A DNA stretch of 64,000 bases, from assembly GCA_964036295.1 (NCBI GenBank), contig OZ038465.1, forward strand, positions 5,318,667-5,382,666, given 5' to 3'. The DNA comes from Plumapathes pennacea (Eukaryota > Cnidaria > Anthozoa > Antipatharia > Myriopathidae). Both the position numbers and the translations under genes were made by a program. Of this stretch, positions 34,285 to 46,931 are shown piece after piece (the first letter of the stretch is position 1; each line of letters starts with the position of its first letter). Below the pieces are notes generated by a model. That model was not told the DNA's origin. It worked only from the letters and a program-made list of their open reading frames with translations, and made no database searches.

Positions 34285-36149
34285 ATGTGGACGACCAAAA
34301 ACAGACGGAGAAATTTTCGTAAACGGAAAAAACATGCGTTTTCAAAAATATTCGACCGAGTATGCACGGGGCCTCAGTATAAATTAGCGGATGGACTTCA
34401 GGTGACGTCAGTACAGCCTTTTATGGCAAGTGGTAATACAAAGTAAAAAAAAAATCAGCTTACCGTTATTTGTATCGACAACATTCACTCATGATTTTCA
34501 TGTTTGCACTGTTCGAGGCTTTTAGTTTCATGAAAGACAGTGGACTTTTTTGGCTGTGACGTGATCGGAGCAGCTGCTGTGGATATCATATTTCGACAAA
34601 CAACTTAAAAACATGCCAACACTTTCATGTGCTTGTAGTGATCAGTCATGCCCTGTGGGATCTTTTTCTATTTTTTCGTGTTTTTTCGTTGTTTATTTTT
34701 TCGTTAATTTCGTTGATGTGCTGATCGAGAATGCTTTTCTACAAAGTGCGAATCTTCTTACCGGACTCACTAACGTGACTGGTTGTTAGTATTAGCTTAA
34801 TTAATTTTGTTTTCAATTTTATGCATAATGTAACTCCGATTAGCACTTTGAAAACATCAATCGATCAAGCATCCAAAACTGAAGACTCCGGCTAAATTAA
34901 TAACTGGACCAGCCGGTCGTCCACACTAAGATGGTAACGTCAAAACAAATCTTTTTGAAACAGTTTCTAACGTGGAAGCAGTGTGGAAACGTGACACAGG
35001 TTATATTTTCTAAAAATGTTTTACTTGTGTACCGAGTTCCCAAACTCTTCCCACCCCTCTCCTCTTTTTTTAGCTGTCTGAATTCTTGATGGAACTGTCA
35101 TTTAATGACAACCCTGAGCTCCACTAAGGTAAATTATGTCGCACGCAATCATGTAAAAACCTTCGCGTTTCACTGTCGTGTGGATATTTATCTTGGACAA
35201 GGAAAAATTCGTAGACGAATTTTGCCAAAATAGATGCGGAAAATATAATTTATCAAAATTTATTATTGAATGTATTTCACCAAAAATAAAAAATAAAAAT
35301 TGTGCGGCTGATAGAAGTATAAGAGGTACGAATTTTTAGTCTCAGACGCACGTCTAAATAATACACAGAAAAACAGTTAACCAAACTTTGTAACCTATCG
35401 ACAGAATCTTGCTTATGTTTTAGTCGTTATTCCATTGCTTTGTGCATCCCGTATTTATCTTGTTGCATTTACTTTCAGACAATTTCTTTGCCTCTACGAC
35501 GAATTACTCGTCGTCAAAAATATCTACGCACATTGCTGTCTCATGAACTGCAAGGATCACATAAATGGTTTCCCCAAATGTTTATCAGACATTAGCGATA
35601 TCGTAAAGAATACGGTGGGGTGTTTCTATGTTTGCAACTCGATCGTAGATCGCAATATATAGTGAAATTGCAGCCGCAATTGCTATACATTGCTATTCTT
35701 GAGGTTCTGACGGCGTTATGAACCGGGATTCAGATACTAATTTCAGTTAACAAGCACAAGCACAAGCACAAGCACAAGCACAAGCACAAGCACAAGACAA
35801 GCAAATTGATTTTTGTGCAAATATTATTCAACAGTATTTTACTTCTTCGCTGAGCTTTTAGATAAACGACTCTGCCACGTAAAAAAACTTACTTGAATAC
35901 TGATGACAAAAGAGCCCAAGCGAGCCAAGTTCAATCAACTCTGCACCTGTACTGCACAAGATTACACTGGCAAGTCAAACTGAACAGCTGGATCTGTCAA
36001 TATTACAAGTTATTAACACGCAAATGTTTTCCCACGGTCACGATTGGTGACGGCATGACACTTGCCAAAATTGTGTCACGTCCGTTGAGGTGCGGAGTTA
36101 TGAGATCCTCGTTATTATTTTATTATTATTCAGTTCATATTCATATTCA
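34285..36149. other. Spacer of the large inverted repeat
   Basis: 1865 bp between the arms, AT-rich, no gene recognised. It contains a hexamer array (35751-35800). Its right part (about 35640-36080) is a diverged direct copy of 38810-39290: both carry AGGTTCTGACGG...TTATGAACC and TTATTAACA(C/A)GCAAATG. Confidence 0.6.
35751..35800. repeat. CACAAG hexamer array
   Basis: About eight tandem copies of CACAAG (reads AAGCACAAGCACAAG...). Simple satellite. Confidence 0.9.
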
Positions 36150-37889
36150 TACTAGAAATACGATAATCGCAGATATCCCCTCGCTCAGTAGTGGGTTTTC
36201 GGAAAGCGGGATTCTTGTTTATTTTCCGTTCGGACATTATTTAATTTTTTTTTTCAGCAAACCACGGCTGTGTAGCGACGTAACCAGTCGGCCGCTAAAA
36301 AAATCTTTGTCACACGGCAGTCTGGTTTAGTTCAGACAACGTGCACAGTCTGCAATTTTCGTAGACACTAGCTGAACTTCAAAATTCGCTGAGATAACAT
36401 TTACACGCAACTACAGAATACTCCCGAGGCTTGAAAGCCAGGCAAAGTCGATCTTGGACACCGAAGTTTTTATGAATTTCAAGAAAAGCCGCGATTTCTC
36501 CAGCCAATGCTTTATCCTAACCACATACGTGTATGTTTGTTTTTTTTTGTGTGTGCCAAATTTAGAACCGTCAAAGCGAGTCGCTTGTTTACACGCTTTC
36601 GAAGTCTCGGAATCGTGTGAATTTTGGCAGGGATTCAATTTTGAACACAACAACTTTTCAAACTGCGTTTGACGATTTTAAAATCTTTGACAGAAAAAAG
36701 AAATCAAGTCACTAAATAGTACAAGGTCCGATTTTATTGAGCGAGCAAACCCGGTCACTAAATAATACAAAGTCCGATTGTGTTGAGCGAGTATCTTACG
36801 GGGGTCCCGCTCGTAGACATATTGTTTAATTTGGAAAGCAGTGGCCGGATATTTTCTACTTTAATAGCCTTCAAAAAGCAAAAGCATTTTAACCCGGTTA
36901 CATTTTATCCTTGAATACAGTGTGCCAACAAACGCGGCGACAAAACTTCACAGCATGTGTCAGATTGTCAATGAAATTATGCGAACATGTCAGGAATCGG
37001 ATGACACAATCTTGCACGAAGGCACTCTGAAAATAGTTTTGAAAACCAGCGAAATGATCACAGTATAATCCTACTTGGCCTTCATCACAGTTCCCGGGGC
37101 ATCAAACGACAAAATATACGGCAATTGTTGAAATACCAATGATAACACGACCGTCGTTTAACAAAAGTGTATTTAACGTTAATTGATGTAAATTTTCAAA
37201 ACTCACCGGTTCCTGAAAGCCATAGCTTTAGCTCTTTTCCAGCAAAGGAAACAAAACCCAAAACACTATTGTTTACGTCTTCAATGATTTCAAAATACAC
37301 TGTATAGAGCAGTCCTCATACAGTACGAAAATTCCACTTTCCATTGTATTGTGTTGTCATCTTGTCAAACTTGGATTCTGAAAACTGCATTCCTGTTATT
37401 GCGAAAGGCGAAATTTGCAACAGTGATTGTTCGATTTCCACCGACTGTATTTTGCTATTCCTTTCTGAAGAAGTGTCTGCGTTTTAACACAATACTGGCG
37501 TCTGGGATTGTGTTCAGGTCGACCAGTTGGGCCTTAAAGAATCCGTTTTACGTCTAGTAAAGCTTGCCTCCCATGCACTGGCAAAATATCCGGGCAATTT
37601 ACAGCCGTCCGTCGAACTGCTTGGCCTTGTATCTGCATCTTGTTGTACAAAATCACTTCAGTTCGTACTCTATCGCATGTCACCAAGAAAATGGCAGTTT
37701 ACAGTTAAGCTGCCGATGTAACCTCGCCTGCTGTGGTCGCTCGACGCGGAGGGCCTTGGGACGAGGTCGTATGCCACAAACAAACACACGAACATTAGAT
37801 TTCGAGATGGCGACACGCTTGGAGTCTCCGATAAGGCGATAATACTACTGCATTAGCGTCGTGAGTATTTCCCTCACTTCGTTCGGGGA
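36150..37889 (-). repeat. Large inverted repeat, right arm
   Basis: Reverse-complement copy of 32545-34284 with no length difference. The outer side runs directly into an ATT microsatellite. Such identity means a very recent duplication, ongoing gene conversion, or an assembly artefact. Confidence 0.92.
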
Positions 37890-37915
37890 TTATTGTTATT
37901 GTTATTATTAGTATT

Positions 37916-37972
<57 letters not shown>
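37889..37972. repeat. (ATT)n microsatellite
   Basis: About 80 bp of ATT units, interrupted near the left by GTT and GTATT. It abuts the right arm of the inverted repeat. Confidence 0.92.
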
Positions 37973-37975
<3 letters not shown>

Positions 37976-40900
37976 GTATTAGCGAGAAAACGTCAAAAAT
38001 ACGCGCGATTGACGTCAGTTTACCTGCTGCGCGCGTGAGGCACTGATATCATACAAATTATTGTATAGTTACAATAATACGACAGTTTTACTTTGTGACT
38101 GGCTAATTTCCACGGACAATAAGAGAACAGACATAAAAATTACGTGAGTTGTGCGCTGACGAGAGTGACATGGAAGAGGAATGCTAATTCAACTTCAATT
38201 TTACGTCAGTTCTTGCGGAAGCGACATTCCAATTGAAATAGAGAACCAGAAGTGTTCAGATGCAGAACTTCTTATGCTTTCTTTTGAAGTTGTTCAGAAA
38301 ACCATAGCCGAAAACGTGTCGCTTTCCAACTTCATTGACATAATTTAATGCACGCGTCAAACTGTCATTTCACAGCCAATGAAATGTCTTGATTTTTACC
38401 ATTAATCAATTAGAAAGCCAATTAGAAAGCAACAAGCGTCGATTCGGTCAGATCGAACAAAATCTATTTCAGACAAAAAAACAAACGGACGTCATTTTGA
38501 TAATAATATGATAATTTGATAAAACATGAATCGGTACGCGCACGCACCATAGAGCCTTCATCAGTGGAACAGAGAACCCCGTTTTCAAAAGAATACTTAA
38601 CTGCGAAAACGCGTTAACTGCGTGATCGGATATGATAATATACACGATAAATGCGAGGGTCACTTTACCCATAATTTTGCAAAAACAGTGCAAAATGTTT
38701 TCACTAACGAATTTGATATAACAGCCCGCAAAACTATCGAGGTGTCGATTCCATTTGTGCGACTAGATCTACTGATCACAATATACGGTGAATTGCAGCT
38801 GGATCACCACAACTGGTGCGTTGCTATTCCTCAGGTTCTGACGGTGTTATGAACCCCAGGATTAAGATACTAACTTTTGATTAAAGTATAAATAACTCAG
38901 TCAAGCTGCCTTGCATGCCTTCAGCTTGTTTTTCACGATCACAGAGCACAAGTACTAATGACTGCAACCACAAGCTGAAGCCCAAACGAGACGAAAGTGA
39001 TCCTTGCAAAGCCTGCGCTTGCAACAGCAAATATTGCTTCGCCGCTGAGCTTTGACCAATGACTTTGCCACGAAACACTACATTTATGTAATAAACTTAC
39101 TTGCACACCGATGTTTGGAGGTGGCGGCCAAGAAAGCCTGTGTTAAACTCCTATGCGCACAAGACTGCTGTCAACACTCAAACCGGATGAGCAACTGGAT
39201 CCGTCAGAGTTCAAATTATTAACAAGCAAATGCTTCCTCTCGCCCACGATTGGTAGTGGCACAACACGTATTCAAATGACGTCACAGGGTTCGAAATTTT
39301 CTGTCGTGCTCAGTTGTCCCAGGAAAACTGCAAGTCATGTTTTGGTTGCCCCGTTCCATCGCGTTGTGCCCGGCCACGTTGTGTTTAAAAGTAGTATCAT
39401 TGTGTGCAGCACTAAATTGCATCATTTTTTCTCTAAGCCATTGGTTGCCAAAGAGACAACCAATGTGCACTATTTGGTTAATTGCTTTAGCGTGTTTTTA
39501 GTTGTCCGGGGCAACTAAACGACCATTATGTTCGAACTGTGCGTCATGCCACCTGTTGGTGGTTCCCAGGCTCGCGCGGGCGCAGCGAAAATACGTTTTT
39601 CGAGCCAGCAATCAATGTACAAATATTAGAGAAACGACAGCAAGTTAATTAAAGTTCTCGTAGTTCGTAAAAATATTTATTTTGAGAGTACTGTGCAAAA
39701 ACATTTCTTGCGCACTTGTTCTGAATGTACAAGTCGTGCTCTAACAATGCAAAAATAATAATAATAACTGCGGCGCTTTTCTTCTCTCAAGAACACATAC
39801 TTGTTGCCAAGGTGACGTGAGTGTGGTATGATCTTCCGAGTCTTTTCAACACCTCGAAGATTCTTTCTAACCTTGAGTTTTCCATATATGTATGTGCGCC
39901 TCAGCAAGGTCAACACTTTGGCGTGTAAAATTGATAACGTCACTGTGGTAATTATAGCTCAAAATTTAACAAATTGACGTCAGTTCTTTTATGTGCCATT
40001 CGCTCTGTCGAAGGGCTAACGCTCGAAACGTGAGCTATTGTCACTCTTACGGCGTTCCAGTACCTCGATCAACTTTCAATTGATACACCAGCGTTTTTAT
40101 CACCACGCCGACGCAGTTAATCTAGTTCTCTTAAGAGCTGGTATCACACCTTTTATGTGTCTGTCCTCTTATCGATGGTGAAACGCGTCATAAAAAAGAT
40201 AAAAGGCTGTGCTTCGCCGACACATAAAGAACTAGTATTATCTATCTGTTTATTACAATAACAAAGTAAAGCGGAGAAGCAGGGGGGCAGGAAAACTGGA
40301 TTGTCCGATCAGACCGAATCAAATAATTGACCATCACTTTTGTCGCTTTCTAATTGGTTAATGGTAAAATTCAACACATTTCATTGGCTGAAAAATGACA
40401 GATTGACTCGAGCTTTTAAAGCGCGCAAAATAAAATTCTATCACAGAAGTTTGAAAGAAAGGGGACGTTTTTCTTCTGTAGTTTTTTCAGCAACTTCAAA
40501 ACAAAGCATAAGTTCCGCATCTGAACATGCACTTCTGGTTCTCTACTTTAATGAGAATATCATTTGCGCAAGAATTGCGGTAAAACTGATTTAAAGTTTA
40601 ATTCACTCTTCGGCACTGTCACTGTCGTCAGTGCTCGATTCGCGTAAGTTTTAAGTCCCCGTCCTCTTATTGATCGTGAAAATTAGCCACAAAGCGAGAA
40701 ACTGAGCTATTATTGTAAAATTAACAATTGAAAATAAATTAAATTAAACAATTGTTAATTACCGCGTCAGGCGAGTTTAGTCAAGTTGCGAGCTGGTGCT
40801 GTAGAAAAGCATTCTCGATCTACACATCAACGAATTTAACGGACAAAATTCCCGCATTTTACGACGTTGGATATCCAAACAAGCGTCACTTGCTGAACAT

Positions 40901-43276
40901 GTTATAACTGTGATTGATAGATATTTCATCGACGCGCCCAGGGTGAAGAAAAGCCCCTGAAAGTTAACCGAAAGACCAAGCGACGTTCCGGCAAACCTGC
41001 TGTAGAATTAACCGCAGCGATGTTCCCGTACACGTGTGCATAGTTTGGACGAGGATCTTGTGATTTTGTGAGCATTGTGTTGCTGCATTCGTTGGGAAGA
41101 CTTTCAAAGATGTCCGCACCGTTGGCGAACAAGTACTCTGTGATGTTTTGTAGGAAGGTAAAAACCGTTCCCTAATATTGGGTAATTCTTGGTCCCAGCC
41201 GAAATAAGTGAAAAGCAGCGCCATAAGGCAGCACCAAAACAGATGTATTCTTTCAATATTCATTGAAAATAAAATATATTCACCGCGTCAGGTTAGTCTA
41301 GGCAAAATTGGGCGCGCTGCAGAAAAGCATTCTCGATCTACATATCAGCGAAAATAACAGACAAAATTCCCACATTGCAAACACATCGTCAAACTGACCT
41401 GTTATTGTACAATTATAACGTTGTAACACTACGCACTGTTAGTTACGTTATGTATTTTGGCAGTTTGACTTCGATAAACGGTACTTACGTTGGCAGCTCG
41501 TCGTTGAGTACCAAACCTCGGCAGTAACGAGCCTGAATTATAACAACAGAGAGGCTGATAATTCGCGCTTGCGACGAGAAGCCGAACAAATTCCAAAAAT
41601 TAAAAAATAAAATACAACTGACGCGGCCTGTTGAGTTCTGTTTTGTTACGCGTAACTTGACCGTACCCTAATTTGGCACTGAACTACCTCCTTATTTGGA
41701 AGAGCTCATTGGTAAAACAGACGTTTTGTTTTAATTTATTCGTCCACGGCTGTGGCGGCGGCATGTCACTGAGGTTGATAGAGAGCAGTTTCTTTTCTCT
41801 CTCAGGCAGAGTACGGTTTCATATATATATAGTAAATATACTAGAAACTGGAAACGAGAAAATCAAAGTCTTGACTGCTGGATCTGCAGTTTTGCTCGTG
41901 TTGTCTTGTTTTTTGTTTTTTTGTTTTTTGTTTTCTGTTTTTTTTTTTTTTGTTTGTGTGTGTGTGTGTGTGTTTTTTTTTGTCTGATGAACGTTTTCCT
42001 TCGCGTGAGACTGTTGCATTTATGATTTTCCCGCTTTCTTTTTTTAAGTTTGATTAATTTTAATCTGACTGGAGCTGATTGAGCTCTTAATTCTCACTAC
42101 ATTACACATCCATTTTCTTCTTAATTTAGTATGATAAATTGTATTGTCAGTGAATTATAGGGCTGTCTAGGTCAGTCAATAAAGCTTCAGTATTATTTAC
42201 TATTTTTTCTAGTATTTCTAGATATACTATATTATTTGGTATTTTCCTTCAACAATTCCTCTGAAATTTGGTTGTGTGGCTTTATTTGGCGAAAATATAT
42301 CAGTTGTACTTTATTAGCGACGGCTTATTCGGTTTTAAAAAACACTAAAATTAGCCAGTCCTTTATGACACTTTACTTTGTACCGCCCATAAGACTGTGG
42401 GAAGTTTATCAGGGAAATGATACATAGAGAATATTGTTTTTACCACGAGCAAATAAAATCCATATCTTCAAGCCGCCGTGTAATTTTCTTTTTATTATAT
42501 TAGGCACGAGTGTTTTACGAGAAATTGCACAAACAACCGTGCAAAAGCGGGAAATGATTCCAACGATATCCTCACTAGTGAGGATATGGAAAATACGCCA
42601 CTCGGGTCCCGGATGTAGTTTCGTATGGATTTTACGCACGGTATATTTTCCAGTAAAACACTCACCTTGTGCTGCTTCCTCGATTTTTTCTGTTCTCAGT
42701 GAATTGAACGTTTTATGGGTATCCTCATCTCGCTCCGCGGCCTCACTGAGTCTTGTAGGCCAAACTGTCTCTCATTTTGGAGCCACCTGACACCGACACT
42801 CGCCAAACCTCAAATTGCAGGTTCGGTTGACTCCTTTGCTCCAAGCAGTCCTCACAGTTTTCTCCCATCTGATCATGAGTTCCTTTTTCGTTTCTCCACG
42901 AAAGTTGACCACTTCTGTATCGACGTAACTGCTACCATAGCAATTGTACCCGGGAAATAGCAACTGGATTGGCTCACCTTTGCTTTGAAGTGTCAGTCGC
43001 TGTCCTCTTAACACCCTGTTTCCGGAATTTGGCATTCGTGTCTGGGCGTTCCAGTCATCCTGAACTTACGCAGGATTACTCATGATGTCTCCGGGTTTAT
43101 GAGAACCACAACACCGTAGTTCAGCGCGGTCCTTCGTAGAACATTTTAGGTTGGCGGTCCTGATGTGTCTGTCACTGGAGATAACACACTCCACGCAAGG
43201 TTGGCAGGCCATAACATTCAAGATAAAATATAATGTTGCTCTGCGAGCTGCAAAGCTATTTTGTAGCAGATGGTGA
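37973..43276. other. Repeat-rich intergenic sequence
   Basis: No gene recognised. Diverged repeats include GTAGAAAAGCATTCTCGATC at about 40801 and a copy at about 41320, with an inverted copy near 34722-34742. A hammerhead-like GCTAACGCTCGAAACGTGAGC lies at about 40015-40036. A T-rich stretch with (GT)n is at about 41908-41983. Confidence 0.45.
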
Positions 43277-43665
43277 TAATGCACCAGTCAATTGTAACCC
43301 CCACCTCGGGGAATGGTGGGGCAATGTGGGGCATTTTTTCGTATTTGAAAGGTGTTTAAGCCCGAAGGGGTGGGGGATTTTCTCTTCATGATTCCCGACC
43401 TGCGGAGGTGGGGCTCAAGGTGGGAGATTTGACCAAACATATGATGCAGTGCGGCCTCGTCCAGTTCGACCACGCGGTTCGTTCGTGAGAGAAGTTTCTG
43501 TGCAAAGCCTATTGTAAGATTTTGCCAAATTTTTGGCCCCACTATGTGGGGGATTTGTCAGCACATTATGTCCCATGGGGTGGGGGAATAGTCGATTATT
43601 GCAACAAAGAAAATCCATGTCCCCACTATTCCCCGAGGTGGGGGTTACAATTGACTGGTGCATAA
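43277..43665. mobile_element. 383-bp Harbinger-like element with near-perfect 36-bp ends
   Basis: The element is 43280-43662. The left end TGCACCAGTCAATTGTAACC, continuing CCCACCTCGGGGAAT, is matched exactly by the right end in reverse complement. TAA flanks both sides (43277-43279 and 43663-43665), a TWA-type duplication. The GC-rich interior repeats GTGGGG/CCCCAC steps. No coding capacity. Exact ends point to recent activity. Confidence 0.85.
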
Positions 43666-43745
43666 GTAGCAGTAATACGTGCTCTGGCGAAGGGCCATAA
43701 ACCTCATGGGCAATGATTACGGCATTAGCTTATCCACATGTATGA

Positions 43746-43766
43746 GATAGATAGATAGATAGATAT
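43746..43766. repeat. (ATAG)n microsatellite
   Basis: Five tandem ATAG/GATA units. Confidence 0.85.
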
Positions 43767-45150
43767 TGTTGTGGTGCAAATGTGTTCTGCTCAGCTTTTT
43801 ACTGTACCGAGTCTTTGCTAGAAAACGGAGCTTTCGTGTGTTGTTCGAAGCTTTTAACATTACCTTGTACTTCTTCTGCTTCAGTGGTCTCTGGTAAAAT
43901 CATTCATCCGATGGCTTGTATCAGTGGTTGTGAGACAGCTTGGGGCACACACGGCATTTCGCAGCTCTATCAAACCCGTTCAACATTCAAAATGGCTTCC
44001 TCGTCCGCTGTATCATCCCAAAACGTTTGCAAGCAGTGATTCGGACCCAATCTCCTCCTCACGCACGCACAAATTGATGCGAGTAACTCCAATCGGCAGT
44101 GGGAAAACCATCGACGCGATCCAAACACAAGACTCTTAGGATAACTGATGGCTTAGGTTACCACTCCTTAGACGGTTTATCACAAAACACTACGTGTGAC
44201 AGCTAGCTTTATTACAAAATGCAGTAATACAAATTGCGCGACAGACCCGTCACCACAACGTCAGTTTACGAAGTTCAAGATTAAGTGTTATTTCAAACTG
44301 GGACGTCAAGTATTATTATATATATTGCGAGATTTGCTACTGAAATGACAACTTTGCGATGGTCAGCGCATGTCGATGCAACACAAAATGCGAAGGTATC
44401 AACAACAGTACAATCGGTGCTTGGAATAACAAGGAGTCAAAAATATATCGAGAAATATATAGGACGAGAAGATTGGGCGTTAATCCTTTCAATCCCAAGA
44501 GTGATCAACTTCAATGTTCTCCTTCGGTTTCTCACCAGAAATATATCATACAGTAAGGAGAACTTGGGTTTCTGATATCGGTTTGCTTAGATGAAAGCTG
44601 ATTAAACTATCAATTCACACTACATCACTCATGCGTTTTCTTCTTAAAAGGTTGGGAGAATCTGCGTTTTGAGCTTGGGAGTGAAAGGGTCAAGGTGACG
44701 GACGAGACAGGCATCACAGTTAAACGGCCAACATGTACATTTCTTCAGAAACTTCAAAAGCTGACGCACGACATTGTATACCACATGAATTCTATCGTTT
44801 AATAGAAAAATCTCTAGCTATATTTTAGACTCAGTAGAAAAATGTCCCGCACAGTACATCGCGATAACTTATAAACTACACCACTCTACTACCACGGCTA
44901 ACACATGATCAGTACTTGCACATCACTGGTAATCTGAATCACACAAATTAGCTGATGCCACATTTCCAAAATAAAAACCAACAGTACTTCTCGCAGGAAA
45001 CTTGCCATTAGAAATTGTATAGAAAACTAGAATTACAAATTTATCGCAATGTCGACGACACTATTTCCGTGAAAATGAGTTAGACTATTTTTTTAGTCGC
45101 GTTTAAGTTAACAAACAATGCTGCAGCAAAAAAGTTTTTCCTAGGACCGA
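43767..45150. other. 3' flank of filamin
   Basis: Downstream of the filamin stop on the minus strand, so it should hold the 3' UTR. Candidate minus-strand poly(A) signals are ATTAAA at 44798-44803 and AATAAA at 44208-44213. A copy of a repeat also seen in filamin introns (ATCAACTTCAATGTTCTCCTTC...) lies at about 44500-44580. Confidence 0.4.
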
Positions 45151-46931
45151 TCAGACGGAAACGTGGAAGGGGCTTCCGGGGATATGCTTGTCTGCCCAAA
45201 GTACTTTCAGGATATAGCTGCCGGGGTCTTCGAGAGCGTAGTTAACGGCATAAACGTTGAAGCCTGTATGCCGCACCGTGATCTCCTTCGCTGGTATTGC
45301 GGGCCCTTCCACGCCGACCATGAGCGACCCCCTGCCTGCGTTGCTTGCGTTTACTGTAAACGTGTTGGGTTTCCCAAGCACTGGACGCGTCAGACCGCTA
45401 CCACGTGACGTGCACTTGGAAGCATCACCAATGTTGCCAGGAGACGCACCGTCGCCGATGGTCACGTTGTACGGACTTCCGGGAATGTGCTGTCCGGCAA
45501 ACTTAATGCTGATCGTGTACTCACCCGGCACCACTGGATTATACGTCACATTGTAAGTGCCGTCTGGATTCTCGGAGCAGTTCATCTTCACTTTGGCTGG
45601 GCCATCGACGGATAGCGCCAAGGCGCCCGAGCCTGCCTCTAGCGCGTTTACGGTGAACTGAGCCGGTTCGCCAACAGAGCCACTGCTAAGGCCGGGGCCG
45701 TACGCTTTGACCTTCTCAGGGTGTCCCTCCGCGCCGCCCACGCGGATCTTGAACGGACTGCCTGGAATGTGCGTATCGTCGAAACGGACGTTCACCAGAT
45801 GATCACCGTATTCCCGAGGAACGAAACGGATGGCGAAGTTGCCGTCACCCAGGTTGGACACGGTTGCTTGCGTCTCAGTTCCGGATGGTGCGACGACCGA
45901 TGCCGTCACACTGTCGACGTCTGCGTTGGTTTGCACCGAGAAAGACGCTGGCTGGCCAACCTTGAGGCCGGAATCTACGAGACCGGACTCCGCGAGGTCA
46001 GAAGTTAGATCTCTGAACATCTCCTCCACTTCCGGGCTGATGTGCACTTTGAAAGGGCTGTCCGTGATGTCTTCATCAGCAAAGCGAATGTGCACTGTGT
46101 AATCACCAGGAGCAGTGGGCAGGTAGGATATGTCACATGACCCGTCACCGTTGTCTTTACATTTAATCTCCGCCTTGGCGGGACCTTCCACCGCTATCGC
46201 CAGACCTCCCGGCCCTGCGTCACGTGTCCACACCGTGAATTCACCCGGCTGACCAACCACGCCTCTTTCGAGTCCAGGTCCCGCAGCAGTACACTTGGAT
46301 GCACCTCCCCACATGGGTGCTTCGACGAACACCTTGAATGGACTGCCCGAGATGTGAGTGCCTCTAGACTTGTACTTGACGTTGATCGTGTGTTCGCCAC
46401 TTTCCTTGGGCAAGAAACGGATGGTGTAGGTGTTGTCGGCTGACTCGATTATCTCCGAGTCAAGCACTTCTCCATCCGGACTGACAACAGTTGTCTGCAG
46501 GTCATCCATCTTGAAACCTTTGAGGTCGAACACGAAGTCGTGCGGCTGAGCGGCCGTTCCACCAAACGTCACCAAGTCCTCGAACACCTCGGAAACTCGT
46601 TGCGTCGGTCCATCGAGGTCGAAGTCCGGAGATGCGTAATTGTCCTGTCCCTCGTCTGCAACTATGATGTCATCCTCGCTGGAACCGGCGGGCTTGATGT
46701 TGGCTGTGAAAGGACTGCCGGGCACGTCCTCGTCGGCGAACTTGACATTGATGGCGTACTTGCCGGGCACCTCCGGTAGGTACTCCACGGAGCACGTGCC
46801 ATCTTCGTTGTCCGTGCAATTAATCTGGGCTTTGGATGGTCCCTCGATAGCGAGACCCAGGCCCCCGTAGCCGGCGTCGCGCGTGTTTACTGTGAAATGG
46901 GCTGGCTTGCCTGCCACGCCTGTTCTCAGTC
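45151..46931 (-). CDS. FLN: Filamin exon 17: last six repeats, dimerisation repeat and stop
   Basis: 1781 bp, phase 1 to stop TGA at 45153-45151. Six repeats match human 19-24: [20 protein letters not shown]; a repeat-20-like domain after an acidic linker ([16 protein letters not shown] and on); [13 protein letters not shown], the equivalent of the integrin-binding repeat 21; a repeat-22-like domain ([13 protein letters not shown]); [11 protein letters not shown]; and the final [17 protein letters not shown] domain ending [11 protein letters not shown]. The long hinge before the last repeat in human FLNA is only a short [10 protein letters not shown] here. Confidence 0.95.
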
